Part shown: positions 1 to 6,290 of the stretch, one piece after another | How the letters are laid out: each line of letters opens with the position of its first letter | Numbering within the stretch: position 1 is the first letter of the stretch | Assembly: GCA_945788205.1 (NCBI GenBank) | Contig: CALZLE010000190.1 | Location: 1 to 9,397, forward strand | DNA: 9,397 bases | Origin: an uncultured Desulfuromonadales bacterium | GTDB taxonomy: Bacteria; Desulfobacterota; Desulfuromonadia; Desulfuromonadales; Geopsychrobacteraceae | Direction of reading: 5' to 3' | Notes under the pieces: generated by a model | What the model saw: only the letters and a program-made list of their open reading frames with translations | Databases searched by the model: none | What the model was told of the DNA's origin: nothing | Translations under genes and position numbers: made by a program

Positions 1-931
1 AGCGCTCAACCGCCCGCAGAATGGCACTGCGCGAACGACTGTTAACTTCTATTTCCTCTGCACTCGCCCGCAGGCCTTTACGGGTAAGCAGCTTCACTTT
101 CGGCACCGTATGACATTGGCAGATCGGCAACTTCGGTGGACAAGTGCAGCCTTTGGCCTGTTCACGAAACAGTAATTTAACAATTCGGTCTTCCAGCGAA
201 TGGAAGCTGATGACAACCATCCGCCCACCCGGCTTAAGCAATTCCAGCCCGGCAGCAACGCCATCGCGAACCTGATCCAACTCTTGATTTACGTGAATCC
301 GTAACGCCTGAAACACCCGTGTTGCCGGATGGATCCGTCCCGGCTTGTTGCCGCCAGGGACCGCACCTTTTACCAGCTGTGCCAGTTCACCTGTCCGGGT
401 AATCGGTGCTTCGTTACGTTGCGCGACGATCCGGCGAACAATCCGGCGACTGAACCGTTCTTCGCCATATTCAAAAAATATCCGTAACAGCTCTTCTTCT
501 TCGGCCTGATTCACCACCTCTGCGGCAGTGATCCCAGTTTCTGGGTTCATTCTCATGTCGAGTGGAGCATCAAGGCGGAACGAGAAGCCACGCTCCGGGG
601 TGTCAAGTTGATGAGAGGAAACCCCAAGGTCGAGGAGCATTCCGTCGAGTTGATCAACACCAAGCTGCTGCAACACATCTGCTGCTTGATCGAAGGTCGC
701 GTGCTGCAAACTAACTTGTCCAGAAAACTGACTAAGAACTTCAGCACCCTTTTTCAGGGCAGCTGGATCACGATCGAGACCGATAAGCCGACACCCGGGA
801 GCTGCTTCGAGAATCAATCGAGAATGCCCCGCCCCGCCAAGCGTCCCGTCGAGATAGATACCGTCAGCTTTCGGCTGCAACCAATGCAACACCTCTTCCG
901 GCATAACCGACAGATGTTCAAACGCCGCCAT
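1..931 (-). CDS. rsmH: 16S rRNA (cytosine(1402)-N4)-methyltransferase RsmH (MraW), 3' end cut by window edge
   Basis: RsmH transfers a methyl group from S-adenosylmethionine to N4 of C1402 in the decoding site of 16S rRNA. The frame reads MAAFEHLSVMPEEVLHWL from ATG at 931-929 and stays open to the left edge, giving 310 residues; the family is about 310-315 long, so only a few codons and the stop are missing. Visible hallmarks are the SAM-binding stretch YLDGTLGGAGHS (about residues 26-37), LIGLDRDPAAL, the LLDLGVSSHQLD segment, GRIHPATRVFQALRIHVN and VISFHSLEDRIVK, followed by a Cys-rich patch (CTCPPKLPICQC). The start lies 3 nt after the mraZ stop with no good Shine-Dalgarno sequence, so translation is probably coupled to mraZ. 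The mraZ-rsmH order is the standard head of the dcw cluster, so ftsL and ftsI are expected beyond the left edge. Confidence 0.97.
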   Translation of the reverse strand, partial: MAAFEHLSVMPEEVLHWLQPKADGIYLDGTLGGAGHSRLILEAAPGCRLIGLDRDPAALKKGAEVLSQFSGQVSLQHATFDQAADVLQQLGVDQLDGMLLDLGVSSHQLDTPERGFSFRLDAPLDMRMNPETGITAAEVVNQAEEEELLRIFFEYGEERFSRRIVRRIVAQRNEAPITRTGELAQLVKGAVPGGNKPGRIHPATRVFQALRIHVNQELDQVRDGVAAGLELLKPGGRMVVISFHSLEDRIVKLLFREQAKGCTCPPKLPICQCHTVPKVKLLTRKGLRASAEEIEVNSRSRSAILRAVER

Positions 932-946
932 CGGTTAAAAACCGAT
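930..946 (-). promoter_or_regulatory. Hairpin spanning mraZ stop and rsmH start
   Basis: On the minus strand the mRNA reads AUCGGUU UUU AACCGAU, a perfect 7-bp stem with a 3-nt loop. It contains the mraZ stop codon UAA, and its last two bases are the A and U of the rsmH AUG. No purine-rich ribosome binding site is seen just upstream of rsmH; the nearest GGAGAA is about 35 nt away inside mraZ. The repeat is seen directly. A role in coupling, with ribosomes finishing mraZ opening the stem and re-initiating, is inference. The stem is AU-rich and short, so it would be only moderately stable. Confidence 0.4.
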
Positions 947-1378
947 ATCCGCTTGGGCCTGCGCGTTCTCCTTCAGCAGAGCCTCAGACTCTTGACTGAT
1001 CCGGATGTGGGTTTGCTGGTTCCAGATTTCAATCTTTCCCGACATGCCAATGACGACAGCATCCTTCTGCAAGCCGGCATAGTCGCGTAAAGCCTGGGGA
1101 ACCTGAATTCGGCCCTGCTTATTGAACAAGCACTCCTGAGCGGGAGCGATCCGGTTCCGCAGGTTCGCGTCCTTAACCGGTCCAGCAGGAAGCGCTTCCA
1201 CATTTTCACGAATGTCTTTCCAGCTGCTCGGCGGATAGGCAACCAGCCCACCTTCGAAAGTCGTGACAACTACGCTCTCACTCTGGTAAACTTCACGCAG
1301 TTCTTCTCTGAAGGAAGCCGGAACACTGACCCGGCCCTTGAGGTCGACACTGACGTTAAATTGACCAGAAAAATTCAT
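935..1378 (-). CDS. mraZ: Transcriptional regulator MraZ
   Basis: MraZ is a ring-forming DNA-binding protein that represses the dcw operon, including its own gene. From the ATG at 1378-1376 it is 147 residues, close to the usual 140-150. It has two SpoVT/AbrB-like half-domains: the first carries DLKGRVSVP (residues 12-20, the DxxxR box), the second NKQGRIQVP (residues 86-94). In the second box Asn replaces the usual Asp. In-frame GTG codons at 1390 and 1387 could also start translation, but family proteins begin shortly before the F-x-G motif, which favours the ATG (MNFSGQF). The GGTG about 6-9 nt before the ATG is the only ribosome-binding-like sequence and lies partly inside the nearest MraZ box. 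First gene of the mraZ-rsmH operon. Confidence 0.95.
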   Translation of the reverse strand: MNFSGQFNVSVDLKGRVSVPASFREELREVYQSESVVVTTFEGGLVAYPPSSWKDIRENVEALPAGPVKDANLRNRIAPAQECLFNKQGRIQVPQALRDYAGLQKDAVVIGMSGKIEIWNQQTHIRISQESEALLKENAQAQADIGF

Positions 1379-1380
1379 AA

Positions 1381-1407
1381 TTGACACCACTTGACACTGT
1401 TTGACAC
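1381..1407 (-). promoter_or_regulatory. MraZ boxes: three GTGTCAA repeats spaced 10 bp
   Basis: On the minus strand the heptamer GTGTCAA occurs three times, at 1407-1401, 1397-1391 and 1387-1381, exactly one per 10 bp, ending 2 nt before the mraZ ATG. Known MraZ operators are tandem short boxes with a 10-bp period upstream of mraZ (TGGGN in E. coli, AAAGTG-type in mollicutes), so position, number, spacing and the GTG core all fit. With the promoter at 1420-1448 these boxes sit within the transcribed leader, between the predicted start of transcription and the start codon. Bound MraZ would sit across the early transcribed region. The repeats are seen directly; binding by MraZ is inferred from the family. 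Confidence 0.78.
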
Positions 1408-1419
1408 CTGAATGGTGAA

Positions 1420-1448
1420 AGAATAGCGATTGACCTTGTTTCTGTCAA
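1420..1448 (-). promoter_or_regulatory. Sigma-70 promoter of mraZ-rsmH
   Basis: On the minus strand a perfect -35 TTGACA (1448-1443) is followed after 17 bp by a -10 TATTCT (1425-1420). Transcription would start near 1413, giving a leader of about 35 nt that contains all three MraZ boxes. The fit to the sigma-70 consensus and the position before mraZ support the call. The start point itself is predicted. Confidence 0.68.
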
Positions 1449-1461
1449 GGACAAATCCTTG
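1434..1461. repeat. Overlapping CCTTG/CAAGG inverted repeats at the mraZ -35
   Basis: The plus strand shows CCTTG (1434-1438), CAAGGA (1446-1451) and TCCTTG (1456-1461). The middle arm can pair with either neighbour, and TTGAC (1430-1434) also mirrors GTCAA (1444-1448). The arms cover the -35 of the mraZ promoter. This could be an operator for a second regulator. The right pair is followed by six T residues on the plus strand and so resembles a weak terminator, but no plus-strand gene precedes it. Function is unknown. Confidence 0.3.
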
Positions 1462-1550
1462 TTTTTTCACCCTTTGTCCGTTTTAGAAAATGCCGCCCTT
1501 ACAAGAACTTATCTTTCATTAAGAGATTGAGCGAGCGCTGAATATTCGAC

Positions 1551-1581
1551 AAAAAAAAAGGGCGACAAATCTGTCGCCCTT
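1551..1581 (-). terminator. Rho-independent terminator after the CNNM/CBS gene
   Basis: On the minus strand a perfect 10-bp stem, AAGGGCGACA paired with TGTCGCCCTT and closed by a 4-nt loop, runs directly into a run of T residues (complement of the A-run at 1551-1559). It starts about 36 nt after the stop codon at 1617. It separates the CNNM/CBS transcript from the mraZ promoter about 100 bp further on in the same direction. Between the terminator and that promoter (about 1462-1550) I see nothing recognisable. Confidence 0.92.
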
Positions 1582-1616
1582 CCGGTCTATAAATGTGAAG
1601 CAGAGACTGCCGCCAA

Positions 1617-2870
1617 TCACTCCCTGGCAGCTAACAACATTTCGACCTCTTCAATTCTGCGATCATCCATCCGCTTGACCCGAAACAGAATTCCACCGTC
1701 CTCAAAAGAATCACCTTCGGTCGGGATTTTCCCCATGACCTGCAATAGATAGCCAGCAAGAGTCGTGACCTGATCCTCTGGCAACTCCAACTTGAAGCGC
1801 CGATTTACCGCTCGCACAGAGACAGCGCCATCGACCAGGTAGCGGTCTGGCTGCAGTTTACGGAAATCGACCTCTTCGATATCAGATTCATCGTGAATTT
1901 CACCGACGATCTCCTCAACGACATCCTCCAGCGTCACGATCCCCTCGACGCCGCCATATTCGTCAACAACGATCGCCAAATGCTCGCGCCGCTTTCGAAA
2001 GCTCTGCAACAAAACGGCAATCCGTTTCGATTCCGGCACGAAATAGGGCTTACGGATGATATTTGCCAAAGAGAACTGCTCAGTCCGGCCAATAAAATCG
2101 AGGACCTTTTTCGAATGCACCACACCGACAACACTGTCCATATTGTCTCGATACACCGGAAAACGTGAATGTCGCGCATGCTGGACAACATCTAGCACAT
2201 CCTGAAAACTGGCCGATTCCTCCAAGCCGGTAACCTCAGTGCGTGGAATCATCACATCGCGAACCCGAGTCTGCGACAGATCGAAAATTCCGTGCAACAT
2301 CCGTCGCTGTTCAGCCGCGACCACCCCCGACTCTTCACCAACCTCGATAATCGCGCGAATCTCATCTTCGGAAACCGACAAACCTTCCGCGTCTTCGCCA
2401 CGGAAAAACCGCGTCAACATTTTTGACAGCGAAGAGACAACGAGGACAACCGGCGTCAAGGCCCAGACCACGAAACGGATCGGGTTGAGGACAAAAAAGG
2501 ACATTTTTTCTGGATATTGTGCAGCGTAAGTCTTAGGACAGACCTCAGAGAAAATCAGTAATATGGGGGTTAAAATCAACACGGTGAGCAGCTCACCCTG
2601 CTCTTTGAAATAGCCGACGAACAAGCCAGTGGCGATAACCGAAGCGGCGATATTGACCAGATTGTTGCCCACCAGAATGCCACTGAGCAGACGATCAGGA
2701 TCATCGAGTAATTTGGCTAATTTATCTGCACCGCGCCGCTCTTTTTGCTCCAAAAATCGGACGCGCAATTTATCGAGGGAAAGTAAGGCAGTCTCTGAGC
2801 CGGAAAAGAAACCGGACAGGGCCAGCAGGGCCAGAAGAGCAAGCAAACGCCAAAGGACTTCGTCAGACAT
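1617..2870 (-). CDS. CNNM-domain / CBS-domain membrane protein (CorC-HlyC family, YfjD/YtfL-like)
   Basis: A 417-residue inner-membrane protein of the widespread 'hemolysin-related' group, implicated in magnesium or other cation transport or efflux. The N-terminal CNNM (DUF21) domain, residues 1-190, has hydrophobic segments near 5-22, 60-85, 95-112 and 125-148. It carries the family signatures GFFSGSETALLSL and LIFSEVCPKTYA. The cytoplasmic part has two CBS domains (about 200-262 and 268-328, with DVMIPRTEV and VDEYGGVEGIVTLEDVVEEIVGEI split between them) and a C-terminal CorC_HlyC domain (about 335-412). Length is typical. A GGAG lies 5 nt before the ATG. It is a single-gene unit with its own terminator, divergent from ligA. 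The domains are clear; the transported ion, and any true haemolytic role, cannot be read from sequence. Confidence 0.93.
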   Translation of the reverse strand: MSDEVLWRLLALLALLALSGFFSGSETALLSLDKLRVRFLEQKERRGADKLAKLLDDPDRLLSGILVGNNLVNIAASVIATGLFVGYFKEQGELLTVLILTPILLIFSEVCPKTYAAQYPEKMSFFVLNPIRFVVWALTPVVLVVSSLSKMLTRFFRGEDAEGLSVSEDEIRAIIEVGEESGVVAAEQRRMLHGIFDLSQTRVRDVMIPRTEVTGLEESASFQDVLDVVQHARHSRFPVYRDNMDSVVGVVHSKKVLDFIGRTEQFSLANIIRKPYFVPESKRIAVLLQSFRKRREHLAIVVDEYGGVEGIVTLEDVVEEIVGEIHDESDIEEVDFRKLQPDRYLVDGAVSVRAVNRRFKLELPEDQVTTLAGYLLQVMGKIPTEGDSFEDGGILFRVKRMDDRRIEEVEMLLAARE

Positions 2871-2894
2871 CCAATCTCCAGAAACAGGTCGACA

Positions 2895-2922
2895 ATAACA
2901 GTAAAGCAGGGTTGAGATTCAA
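2895..2922 (-). promoter_or_regulatory. Candidate promoter of the CNNM/CBS gene
   Basis: On the minus strand TTGAAT (2922-2917) lies 16 bp before TGTTAT (2900-2895), about 25 nt upstream of the ATG at 2870. Another possible -10, TATACT (2939-2934), lies further upstream but has only a poor -35. Both are readings by eye of an AT-rich divergent region, and the choice between them is uncertain. Confidence 0.3.
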
Positions 2923-2971
2923 GCAATAACGCTAGTATAGCGGAATTCCAAACAGCTGTGCGGAGTGTAGC

Positions 2972-3039
2972 TCAATCGGCTGTAAAGGGAAAGAGCTTGT
3001 CGTTGCGCCAGACAGATCAGCATGCTATAAGCCGATTGA
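2972..3039. repeat. 10-bp perfect inverted repeat in the ligA upstream region
   Basis: TCAATCGGCT (2972-2981) is the exact reverse complement of AGCCGATTGA (3030-3039), with 48 bp between. The right arm overlaps the end of the candidate ligA -10 (TATAAG, 3026-3031) and the likely start of transcription. A smaller repeat, AAGAT-tg-ATCTT (3039-3050), follows directly. The arms could be paired operator half-sites or, if transcription begins further upstream, the stem of a leader RNA. The repeat is seen; the role is open. Confidence 0.5.
3003..3031 (+). promoter_or_regulatory. Candidate ligA promoter (extended -10)
   Basis: TTGCGC (3003-3008) is followed after 17 bp by TATAAG (3026-3031), with TGC directly before it as in extended -10 promoters. 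Transcription would start near 3038, about 30 nt before the ligA ATG. The ribosome binding site AAGGA (3058-3062) lies 6 nt before the ATG. Its 5' part (CAAG) could pair with CTTG at 3048-3051 in a weak 4-bp hairpin. A second, poorer candidate is TTGAGA (2912-2917) with TATAGC 18 bp on. Confidence 0.45.
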
Positions 3040-3068
3040 AGATTGATCTTGCCGTACAAGGATAAACA

Positions 3069-5105
3069 ATGACCACCGACTCCCCACAAAACATCTCTAC
3101 CGCCGAGCAGGAACACGCTGATCTATGCCGCCAGTTGCACCATCACAATCAGCTGTATCACGGCCTCGATAAACCTGAAATCAGCGACGCGGAATATGAT
3201 CAACTGATGCAGCGCCTGCTACAACTGGAAAAGACCTTTCCGCAGTTGGCTAGCGATGACTCCCCTTCGCAACGGGTCGGCAGCACGCCTCTCGACAGCT
3301 TCACCTCGGTGAACCACGCCAGCCCGATGCTATCGCTGGAAAATGCTTTCGGCGCAGACGATCTGCGCGATTTCGATGCACGCCTGAAGCGGTTCTTAGC
3401 GCGCGACGAGGAAATTGAATATCTCTGTGAAATGAAGCTGGATGGCGTCGCCGTGGCCCTGACCTACGAAAGCGGCCAGTTGGTGCGTGGCGCAACGCGG
3501 GGTGATGGCAGCCGGGGCGAAGAGATCACCCAGAATGTCCGCACGATCGGCGCGATTCCACTGCGATTGCAGAACAACTTTCCACAGCAACTCGAAGTGC
3601 GCGGCGAAATCTATATGGAACTGGCGGCCTTTCGCAAACTGAACGAACAACGCCGCGAGGAAGGCGAAACCACCTTTGCCAACCCCCGCAATGTCACCGC
3701 TGGCAGTTTGAGGCAGCTCGATTCTAAGCTGACCGCCAGCCGGCCTCTGACCATTAGCTGCTACGGCATTGGCGCCATTTCCGATAACGAGCCGCAGAGC
3801 CACTCAGAACTGCTTGAAATATTGCAAAACTGGGGGCTGAAGGTCAATCTCGACACCTTCAAAGTTGCCACCAACATCGAAGCCGTTATAGAGCGCTACG
3901 AAGAGCTGCTCGGATTACGCGATCAGCTGCCCTTCGAAATTGACGGCATGGTGGTTAAAGTCAACAGCCGGGAGCTACAACAGGAACTGGGCGAGAAAAG
4001 CCGCACCCCGCGTTGGGCGATCGCCTGTAAATTCCCCCCGCGGCAGGAACAGACCGTTCTCGAATCGGTCCGTTACCAAGTCGGTCGCACTGGCGCAATT
4101 ACCCCGGTGGCCAACCTGCGCCCGGTCAACGTCAGCGGCGTCACCGTCTCGAGTGCCAGCCTGCACAACTGGGACGAAATCGAACGCCTCGGCATCCGCA
4201 TCGGCGACACAGTCATCGTCGAACGTGCCGGTGACGTTATTCCCGACATTGTCAAAGTCATCAGAGAACAACGCTCGGGCGGTGAGCAGGAAATCCCCGA
4301 ACCGACCGAATGCCCGGCCTGCGGCTCACCGGTCTCCCGCGAAGAAGACGAAGTCGTCCCTCGCTGCCAAGGCCTGAGCTGTCCTGCCCAACTGAAAGAA
4401 TCGCTGAAACATTTCTGCGCCCGCGGAGCAATGGATATCGAAGGGCTGGGTGACCGCATCATCGACCAGTTACTGCGCCTCGAATTGGTCAAGAGCGTCG
4501 CCGACCTCTACCGGCTACAGAAAGAGCAATTGTTTGAATTTGAGCGGATGGGCGACAAACTGGCAGAAAAGCTGCTGACTGCCATCGACGCCAGCAAACA
4601 GCGACCGCTGGAACGCTTCCTGTTCGGCCTCGGCATCCGCCACGTCGGCAGCCACACGGCAAAGCTACTCAGCCGTCAGTTTGGTTCGCTCGATGCCTTG
4701 TCCGCCGCCGGACAAGAACAGCTACTGTCAATCCACGAAATAGGTCCGCAAGTCGCGGAGAGTGTCACCCGCTTCTTTGCTGACTCGAACAATCAACAAA
4801 TCCTCGCACAACTGCAACAGCTCGGCGTCGCCCCGATCGCGACAGAGCAGCCACGCGGCGACAAACTGCAGGGCAAGGTTTTTGTCTTTACTGGCGCGCT
4901 AGAAAAATTCAGCCGTAAAGATGGAGCAGCGCTGGTCGAAGCACAGGGGGGCCGTGCCAGCGGCTCGGTGAGCAAGAAAACCGACTATGTCGTTGCCGGG
5001 CCGGGCGCAGGAAGCAAACTAGCCAAGGCAGAGCAGCTCGGCATCAGCGTGCTCGACGAAGAACAGTTTTTAGTGCTGGTTGACAAGGAGGGAGACAATG
5101 CCTGA
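3069..5105 (+). CDS. ligA: NAD+-dependent DNA ligase LigA
   Basis: LigA seals nicks in duplex DNA during replication and repair, using NAD+ to form the ligase-adenylate. At 678 residues it is full length (E. coli LigA is 671). Domains in order: Ia N-terminal helices with the NAD-binding HHHNQLYHGLDKPEISDAEYD region (split here as HHHNQLYHGL / DKPEISDAEYD, about 24-43); adenylation domain with Lys123 in CEMKLDGVA as the adenylated residue; EIDGMVVKV near 290; OB fold (about 325-400, VGRTGAITPVA); a zinc finger with Cys415, Cys418, Cys433 and Cys438; helix-hairpin-helix repeats (about 450-580, GLGIRHVG near 520); and a C-terminal BRCT domain (about 597-675, GKVFVFTGAL). The ATG has a good AAGGA 6 nt upstream. 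Its last 8 nt overlap the next gene, so the two are co-transcribed and probably coupled. Confidence 0.99.
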   Translation: MTTDSPQNISTAEQEHADLCRQLHHHNQLYHGLDKPEISDAEYDQLMQRLLQLEKTFPQLASDDSPSQRVGSTPLDSFTSVNHASPMLSLENAFGADDLRDFDARLKRFLARDEEIEYLCEMKLDGVAVALTYESGQLVRGATRGDGSRGEEITQNVRTIGAIPLRLQNNFPQQLEVRGEIYMELAAFRKLNEQRREEGETTFANPRNVTAGSLRQLDSKLTASRPLTISCYGIGAISDNEPQSHSELLEILQNWGLKVNLDTFKVATNIEAVIERYEELLGLRDQLPFEIDGMVVKVNSRELQQELGEKSRTPRWAIACKFPPRQEQTVLESVRYQVGRTGAITPVANLRPVNVSGVTVSSASLHNWDEIERLGIRIGDTVIVERAGDVIPDIVKVIREQRSGGEQEIPEPTECPACGSPVSREEDEVVPRCQGLSCPAQLKESLKHFCARGAMDIEGLGDRIIDQLLRLELVKSVADLYRLQKEQLFEFERMGDKLAEKLLTAIDASKQRPLERFLFGLGIRHVGSHTAKLLSRQFGSLDALSAAGQEQLLSIHEIGPQVAESVTRFFADSNNQQILAQLQQLGVAPIATEQPRGDKLQGKVFVFTGALEKFSRKDGAALVEAQGGRASGSVSKKTDYVVAGPGAGSKLAKAEQLGISVLDEEQFLVLVDKEGDNA

Positions 5106-5373
5106 AGCGCGAGCAGCAGTCCGCATTATCGGCCGGGTACAGGGCGTTTGGTTCCGTCAGAGCACCAAACAGACGGCCAAAAATTTCGGCGTCACCGGCT
5201 GGGTCCGCAACAACCCCGACCGCTCCGTTGAAGCCGTTTTTGAAGGAGAGCGTAATGACGTCCAATCGGTCATCGACTGGTGTAAGCATGGCCCAGAAAT
5301 GGCCCGGGTTGATGATCTGCAGATCGACTGGCAACATGCCACCGGCGAATTCTGTGATTTCCAGGTGCGCTAA
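5098..5373 (+). CDS. acyP: Acylphosphatase
   Basis: Acylphosphatases hydrolyse the carboxyl-phosphate bond of acyl phosphates in the cytoplasm. From ATG 5098 the protein is 91 residues, the family's usual size. The first signature GRVQGVWFRQST (12-23) contains the phosphate-binding loop and catalytic Arg20. The second, GWVRNNPDRSVEAVFEGE (34-51), contains catalytic Asn38; the residue after PD is Arg where most members have Gly. An upstream in-frame TTG (5080) exists, but AGGAGG at 5086-5091, 6 nt before the ATG, decides the start. It overlaps the ligA end by 8 nt and is followed 8 nt later by a hydrolase gene. The last 59 coding bases are repeated in diverged form after that hydrolase. Confidence 0.96.
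   Translation: MPEARAAVRIIGRVQGVWFRQSTKQTAKNFGVTGWVRNNPDRSVEAVFEGERNDVQSVIDWCKHGPEMARVDDLQIDWQHATGEFCDFQVR
5312..5370 (+). repeat. Left copy of a 59-bp diverged direct repeat (acyP 3' end)
   Basis: This stretch, the last 20 sense codons of acyP less one base, aligns without gaps to 6219-6277 (offset 907) with 48 of 59 bases identical by my count. Similarity stops at the acyP stop codon, where the right copy has AGA. The two copies bracket the alpha/beta hydrolase gene. Confidence 0.85.
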
Positions 5374-5381
5374 AAGCGACC

Positions 5382-6194
5382 ATGACGCTGACTGACGCCC
5401 CACGAAAACACCTAAAACTCACCCTGAAACAGTGGCTGCTTCTGATTCTGGTCGTGCCAGGCATCCCGTTTATTCTGGCGTCACTGTTCATCGTCATCTA
5501 TTCGACCATGCCATGGCCAACCGGCGAGACCGTCTCGATAGAAAAAATTGACGATCTTACCAACGAGCTCATCGTTCTGGTTCACGGCAAGGGAGACACA
5601 CCCACTTCGTGGGCCGATGGTTTTGCCGCGGAACTCCGGGGAAAACTTCTCGATGATGGCCAACAGGCGGTGACAGTCAACTGGAGCGACTACTCAAACG
5701 ACCTGTTTCGCAGCACTCTCAATGCCCGTCGAATCGGTCACGATCTTGGCCATAAACTAGCCGGGACTTCAGACCTAAAGCGCGTTCACCTGATTGGTCA
5801 CAGCGCTGGTTCGTTTGTCGTCTTCGGGATCTGCGAAGCGATTAAACAGGACAGGAAAGAGCTCTTCGTGCAGACCACCTTTCTCGACCCGGTCGGTATT
5901 TATGCTGGAATCGATTGGGGCTACGGGACCCGCAACTTCGGTAGCTGCGCTGATATCAGTGACGCCTACATCGACAGAGAAGACGGTGTTCCAGGCAGCA
6001 ACGCACCACTCGATCATCCACACACCTTCGACGTGACTGCGTTGCGGAAAAAATCTGGATTCAAAGGACTTCCCCACCTCTGGCCGATTGAATATTACCG
6101 CCAGTCCGCCGTGAAACAGAGCCTGCCTTATTGGAATCCCGGGGAAGAGGAACTGAAAATGTTTCCTGCCCGGAAAAGTACGCTGCTGGAATAA
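5382..6194 (+). CDS. Membrane-anchored alpha/beta hydrolase, lipase/esterase-like
   Basis: A 270-residue protein with one hydrophobic segment near the N-terminus (residues 18-40, after a basic KHLKLTLK stretch), probably an uncleaved anchor with the rest outside the membrane. The body looks like an alpha/beta hydrolase: LIVLVHGKGD (63-72) for the oxyanion region, GHSAG (139-143) with Ser141 as the likely nucleophile, FLDPVG (167-172) with Asp169 as the likely acid, and LPHLWPIEYY (230-239) with His232 as the likely base. The order Ser, LDPxG, then His resembles the triad layout of lipases of the pancreatic-lipase type. Substrate is unknown. It starts 8 nt after acyP with no strong ribosome binding site, so it is probably coupled. 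It is bracketed by two copies of the acyP 3' end, which suggests a later arrival in this operon. Confidence 0.8.
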   Translation: MTLTDAPRKHLKLTLKQWLLLILVVPGIPFILASLFIVIYSTMPWPTGETVSIEKIDDLTNELIVLVHGKGDTPTSWADGFAAELRGKLLDDGQQAVTVNWSDYSNDLFRSTLNARRIGHDLGHKLAGTSDLKRVHLIGHSAGSFVVFGICEAIKQDRKELFVQTTFLDPVGIYAGIDWGYGTRNFGSCADISDAYIDREDGVPGSNAPLDHPHTFDVTALRKKSGFKGLPHLWPIEYYRQSAVKQSLPYWNPGEEELKMFPARKSTLLE

Positions 6195-6211
6195 CAGCAA
6201 AAGATCTCCGG

Positions 6212-6280
6212 AAAATCAATGATCTACAGATCGACTAGCAGCATTCCAGCGCCGATTTCAGCGACTTCCAGATGCGCAGA
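6212..6280 (+). pseudogene. Fragment of a second acylphosphatase gene (C-terminal 20-odd codons)
   Basis: Read in the acyP frame this gives K-I-N-D-L-Q-I-D-stop-Q-H-S-S-A-D-F-S-D-F-Q-M-R, against R-V-D-D-L-Q-I-D-W-Q-H-A-T-G-E-F-C-D-F-Q-V-R at the end of AcyP. The conserved Trp codon TGG has become TAG and the normal stop is lost. DNA identity over 6219-6277 is 48 of 59 with no gaps. No start, N-terminal signature or catalytic residues remain, so this is a relic, not a gene. It fills most of the 96 bp between the convergent hydrolase and TIGR03790-like genes. I see no terminator in that gap. Confidence 0.85.
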
Positions 6281-6290
6281 AACGGGCCAG

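Noticed and set aside
608..1090. Plus-strand open frame of 160 codons
   Set aside because: Antisense to rsmH and mraZ, which are both certain; no motif or ribosome binding site.
1381..1407. Three TTGACA sequences on the plus strand, as stacked -35 promoter elements
   Set aside because: They are the complement of the 10-bp-spaced GTGTCAA boxes before mraZ, and no plus-strand gene follows for more than 1.6 kb.
1446..1467. Plus-strand terminator (CAAGGA hairpin followed by six T)
   Set aside because: The stem is only 6 bp, no plus-strand gene ends here, and it overlaps the mraZ -35; kept only as a repeat.
2961..3040. tRNA-like start (GGAGTGTAGCTCAATCGGCT) in front of ligA
   Set aside because: It resembles a tRNA 5' end and D-arm, but there is no anticodon stem, no GTTCRA T-loop and no acceptor pairing downstream.
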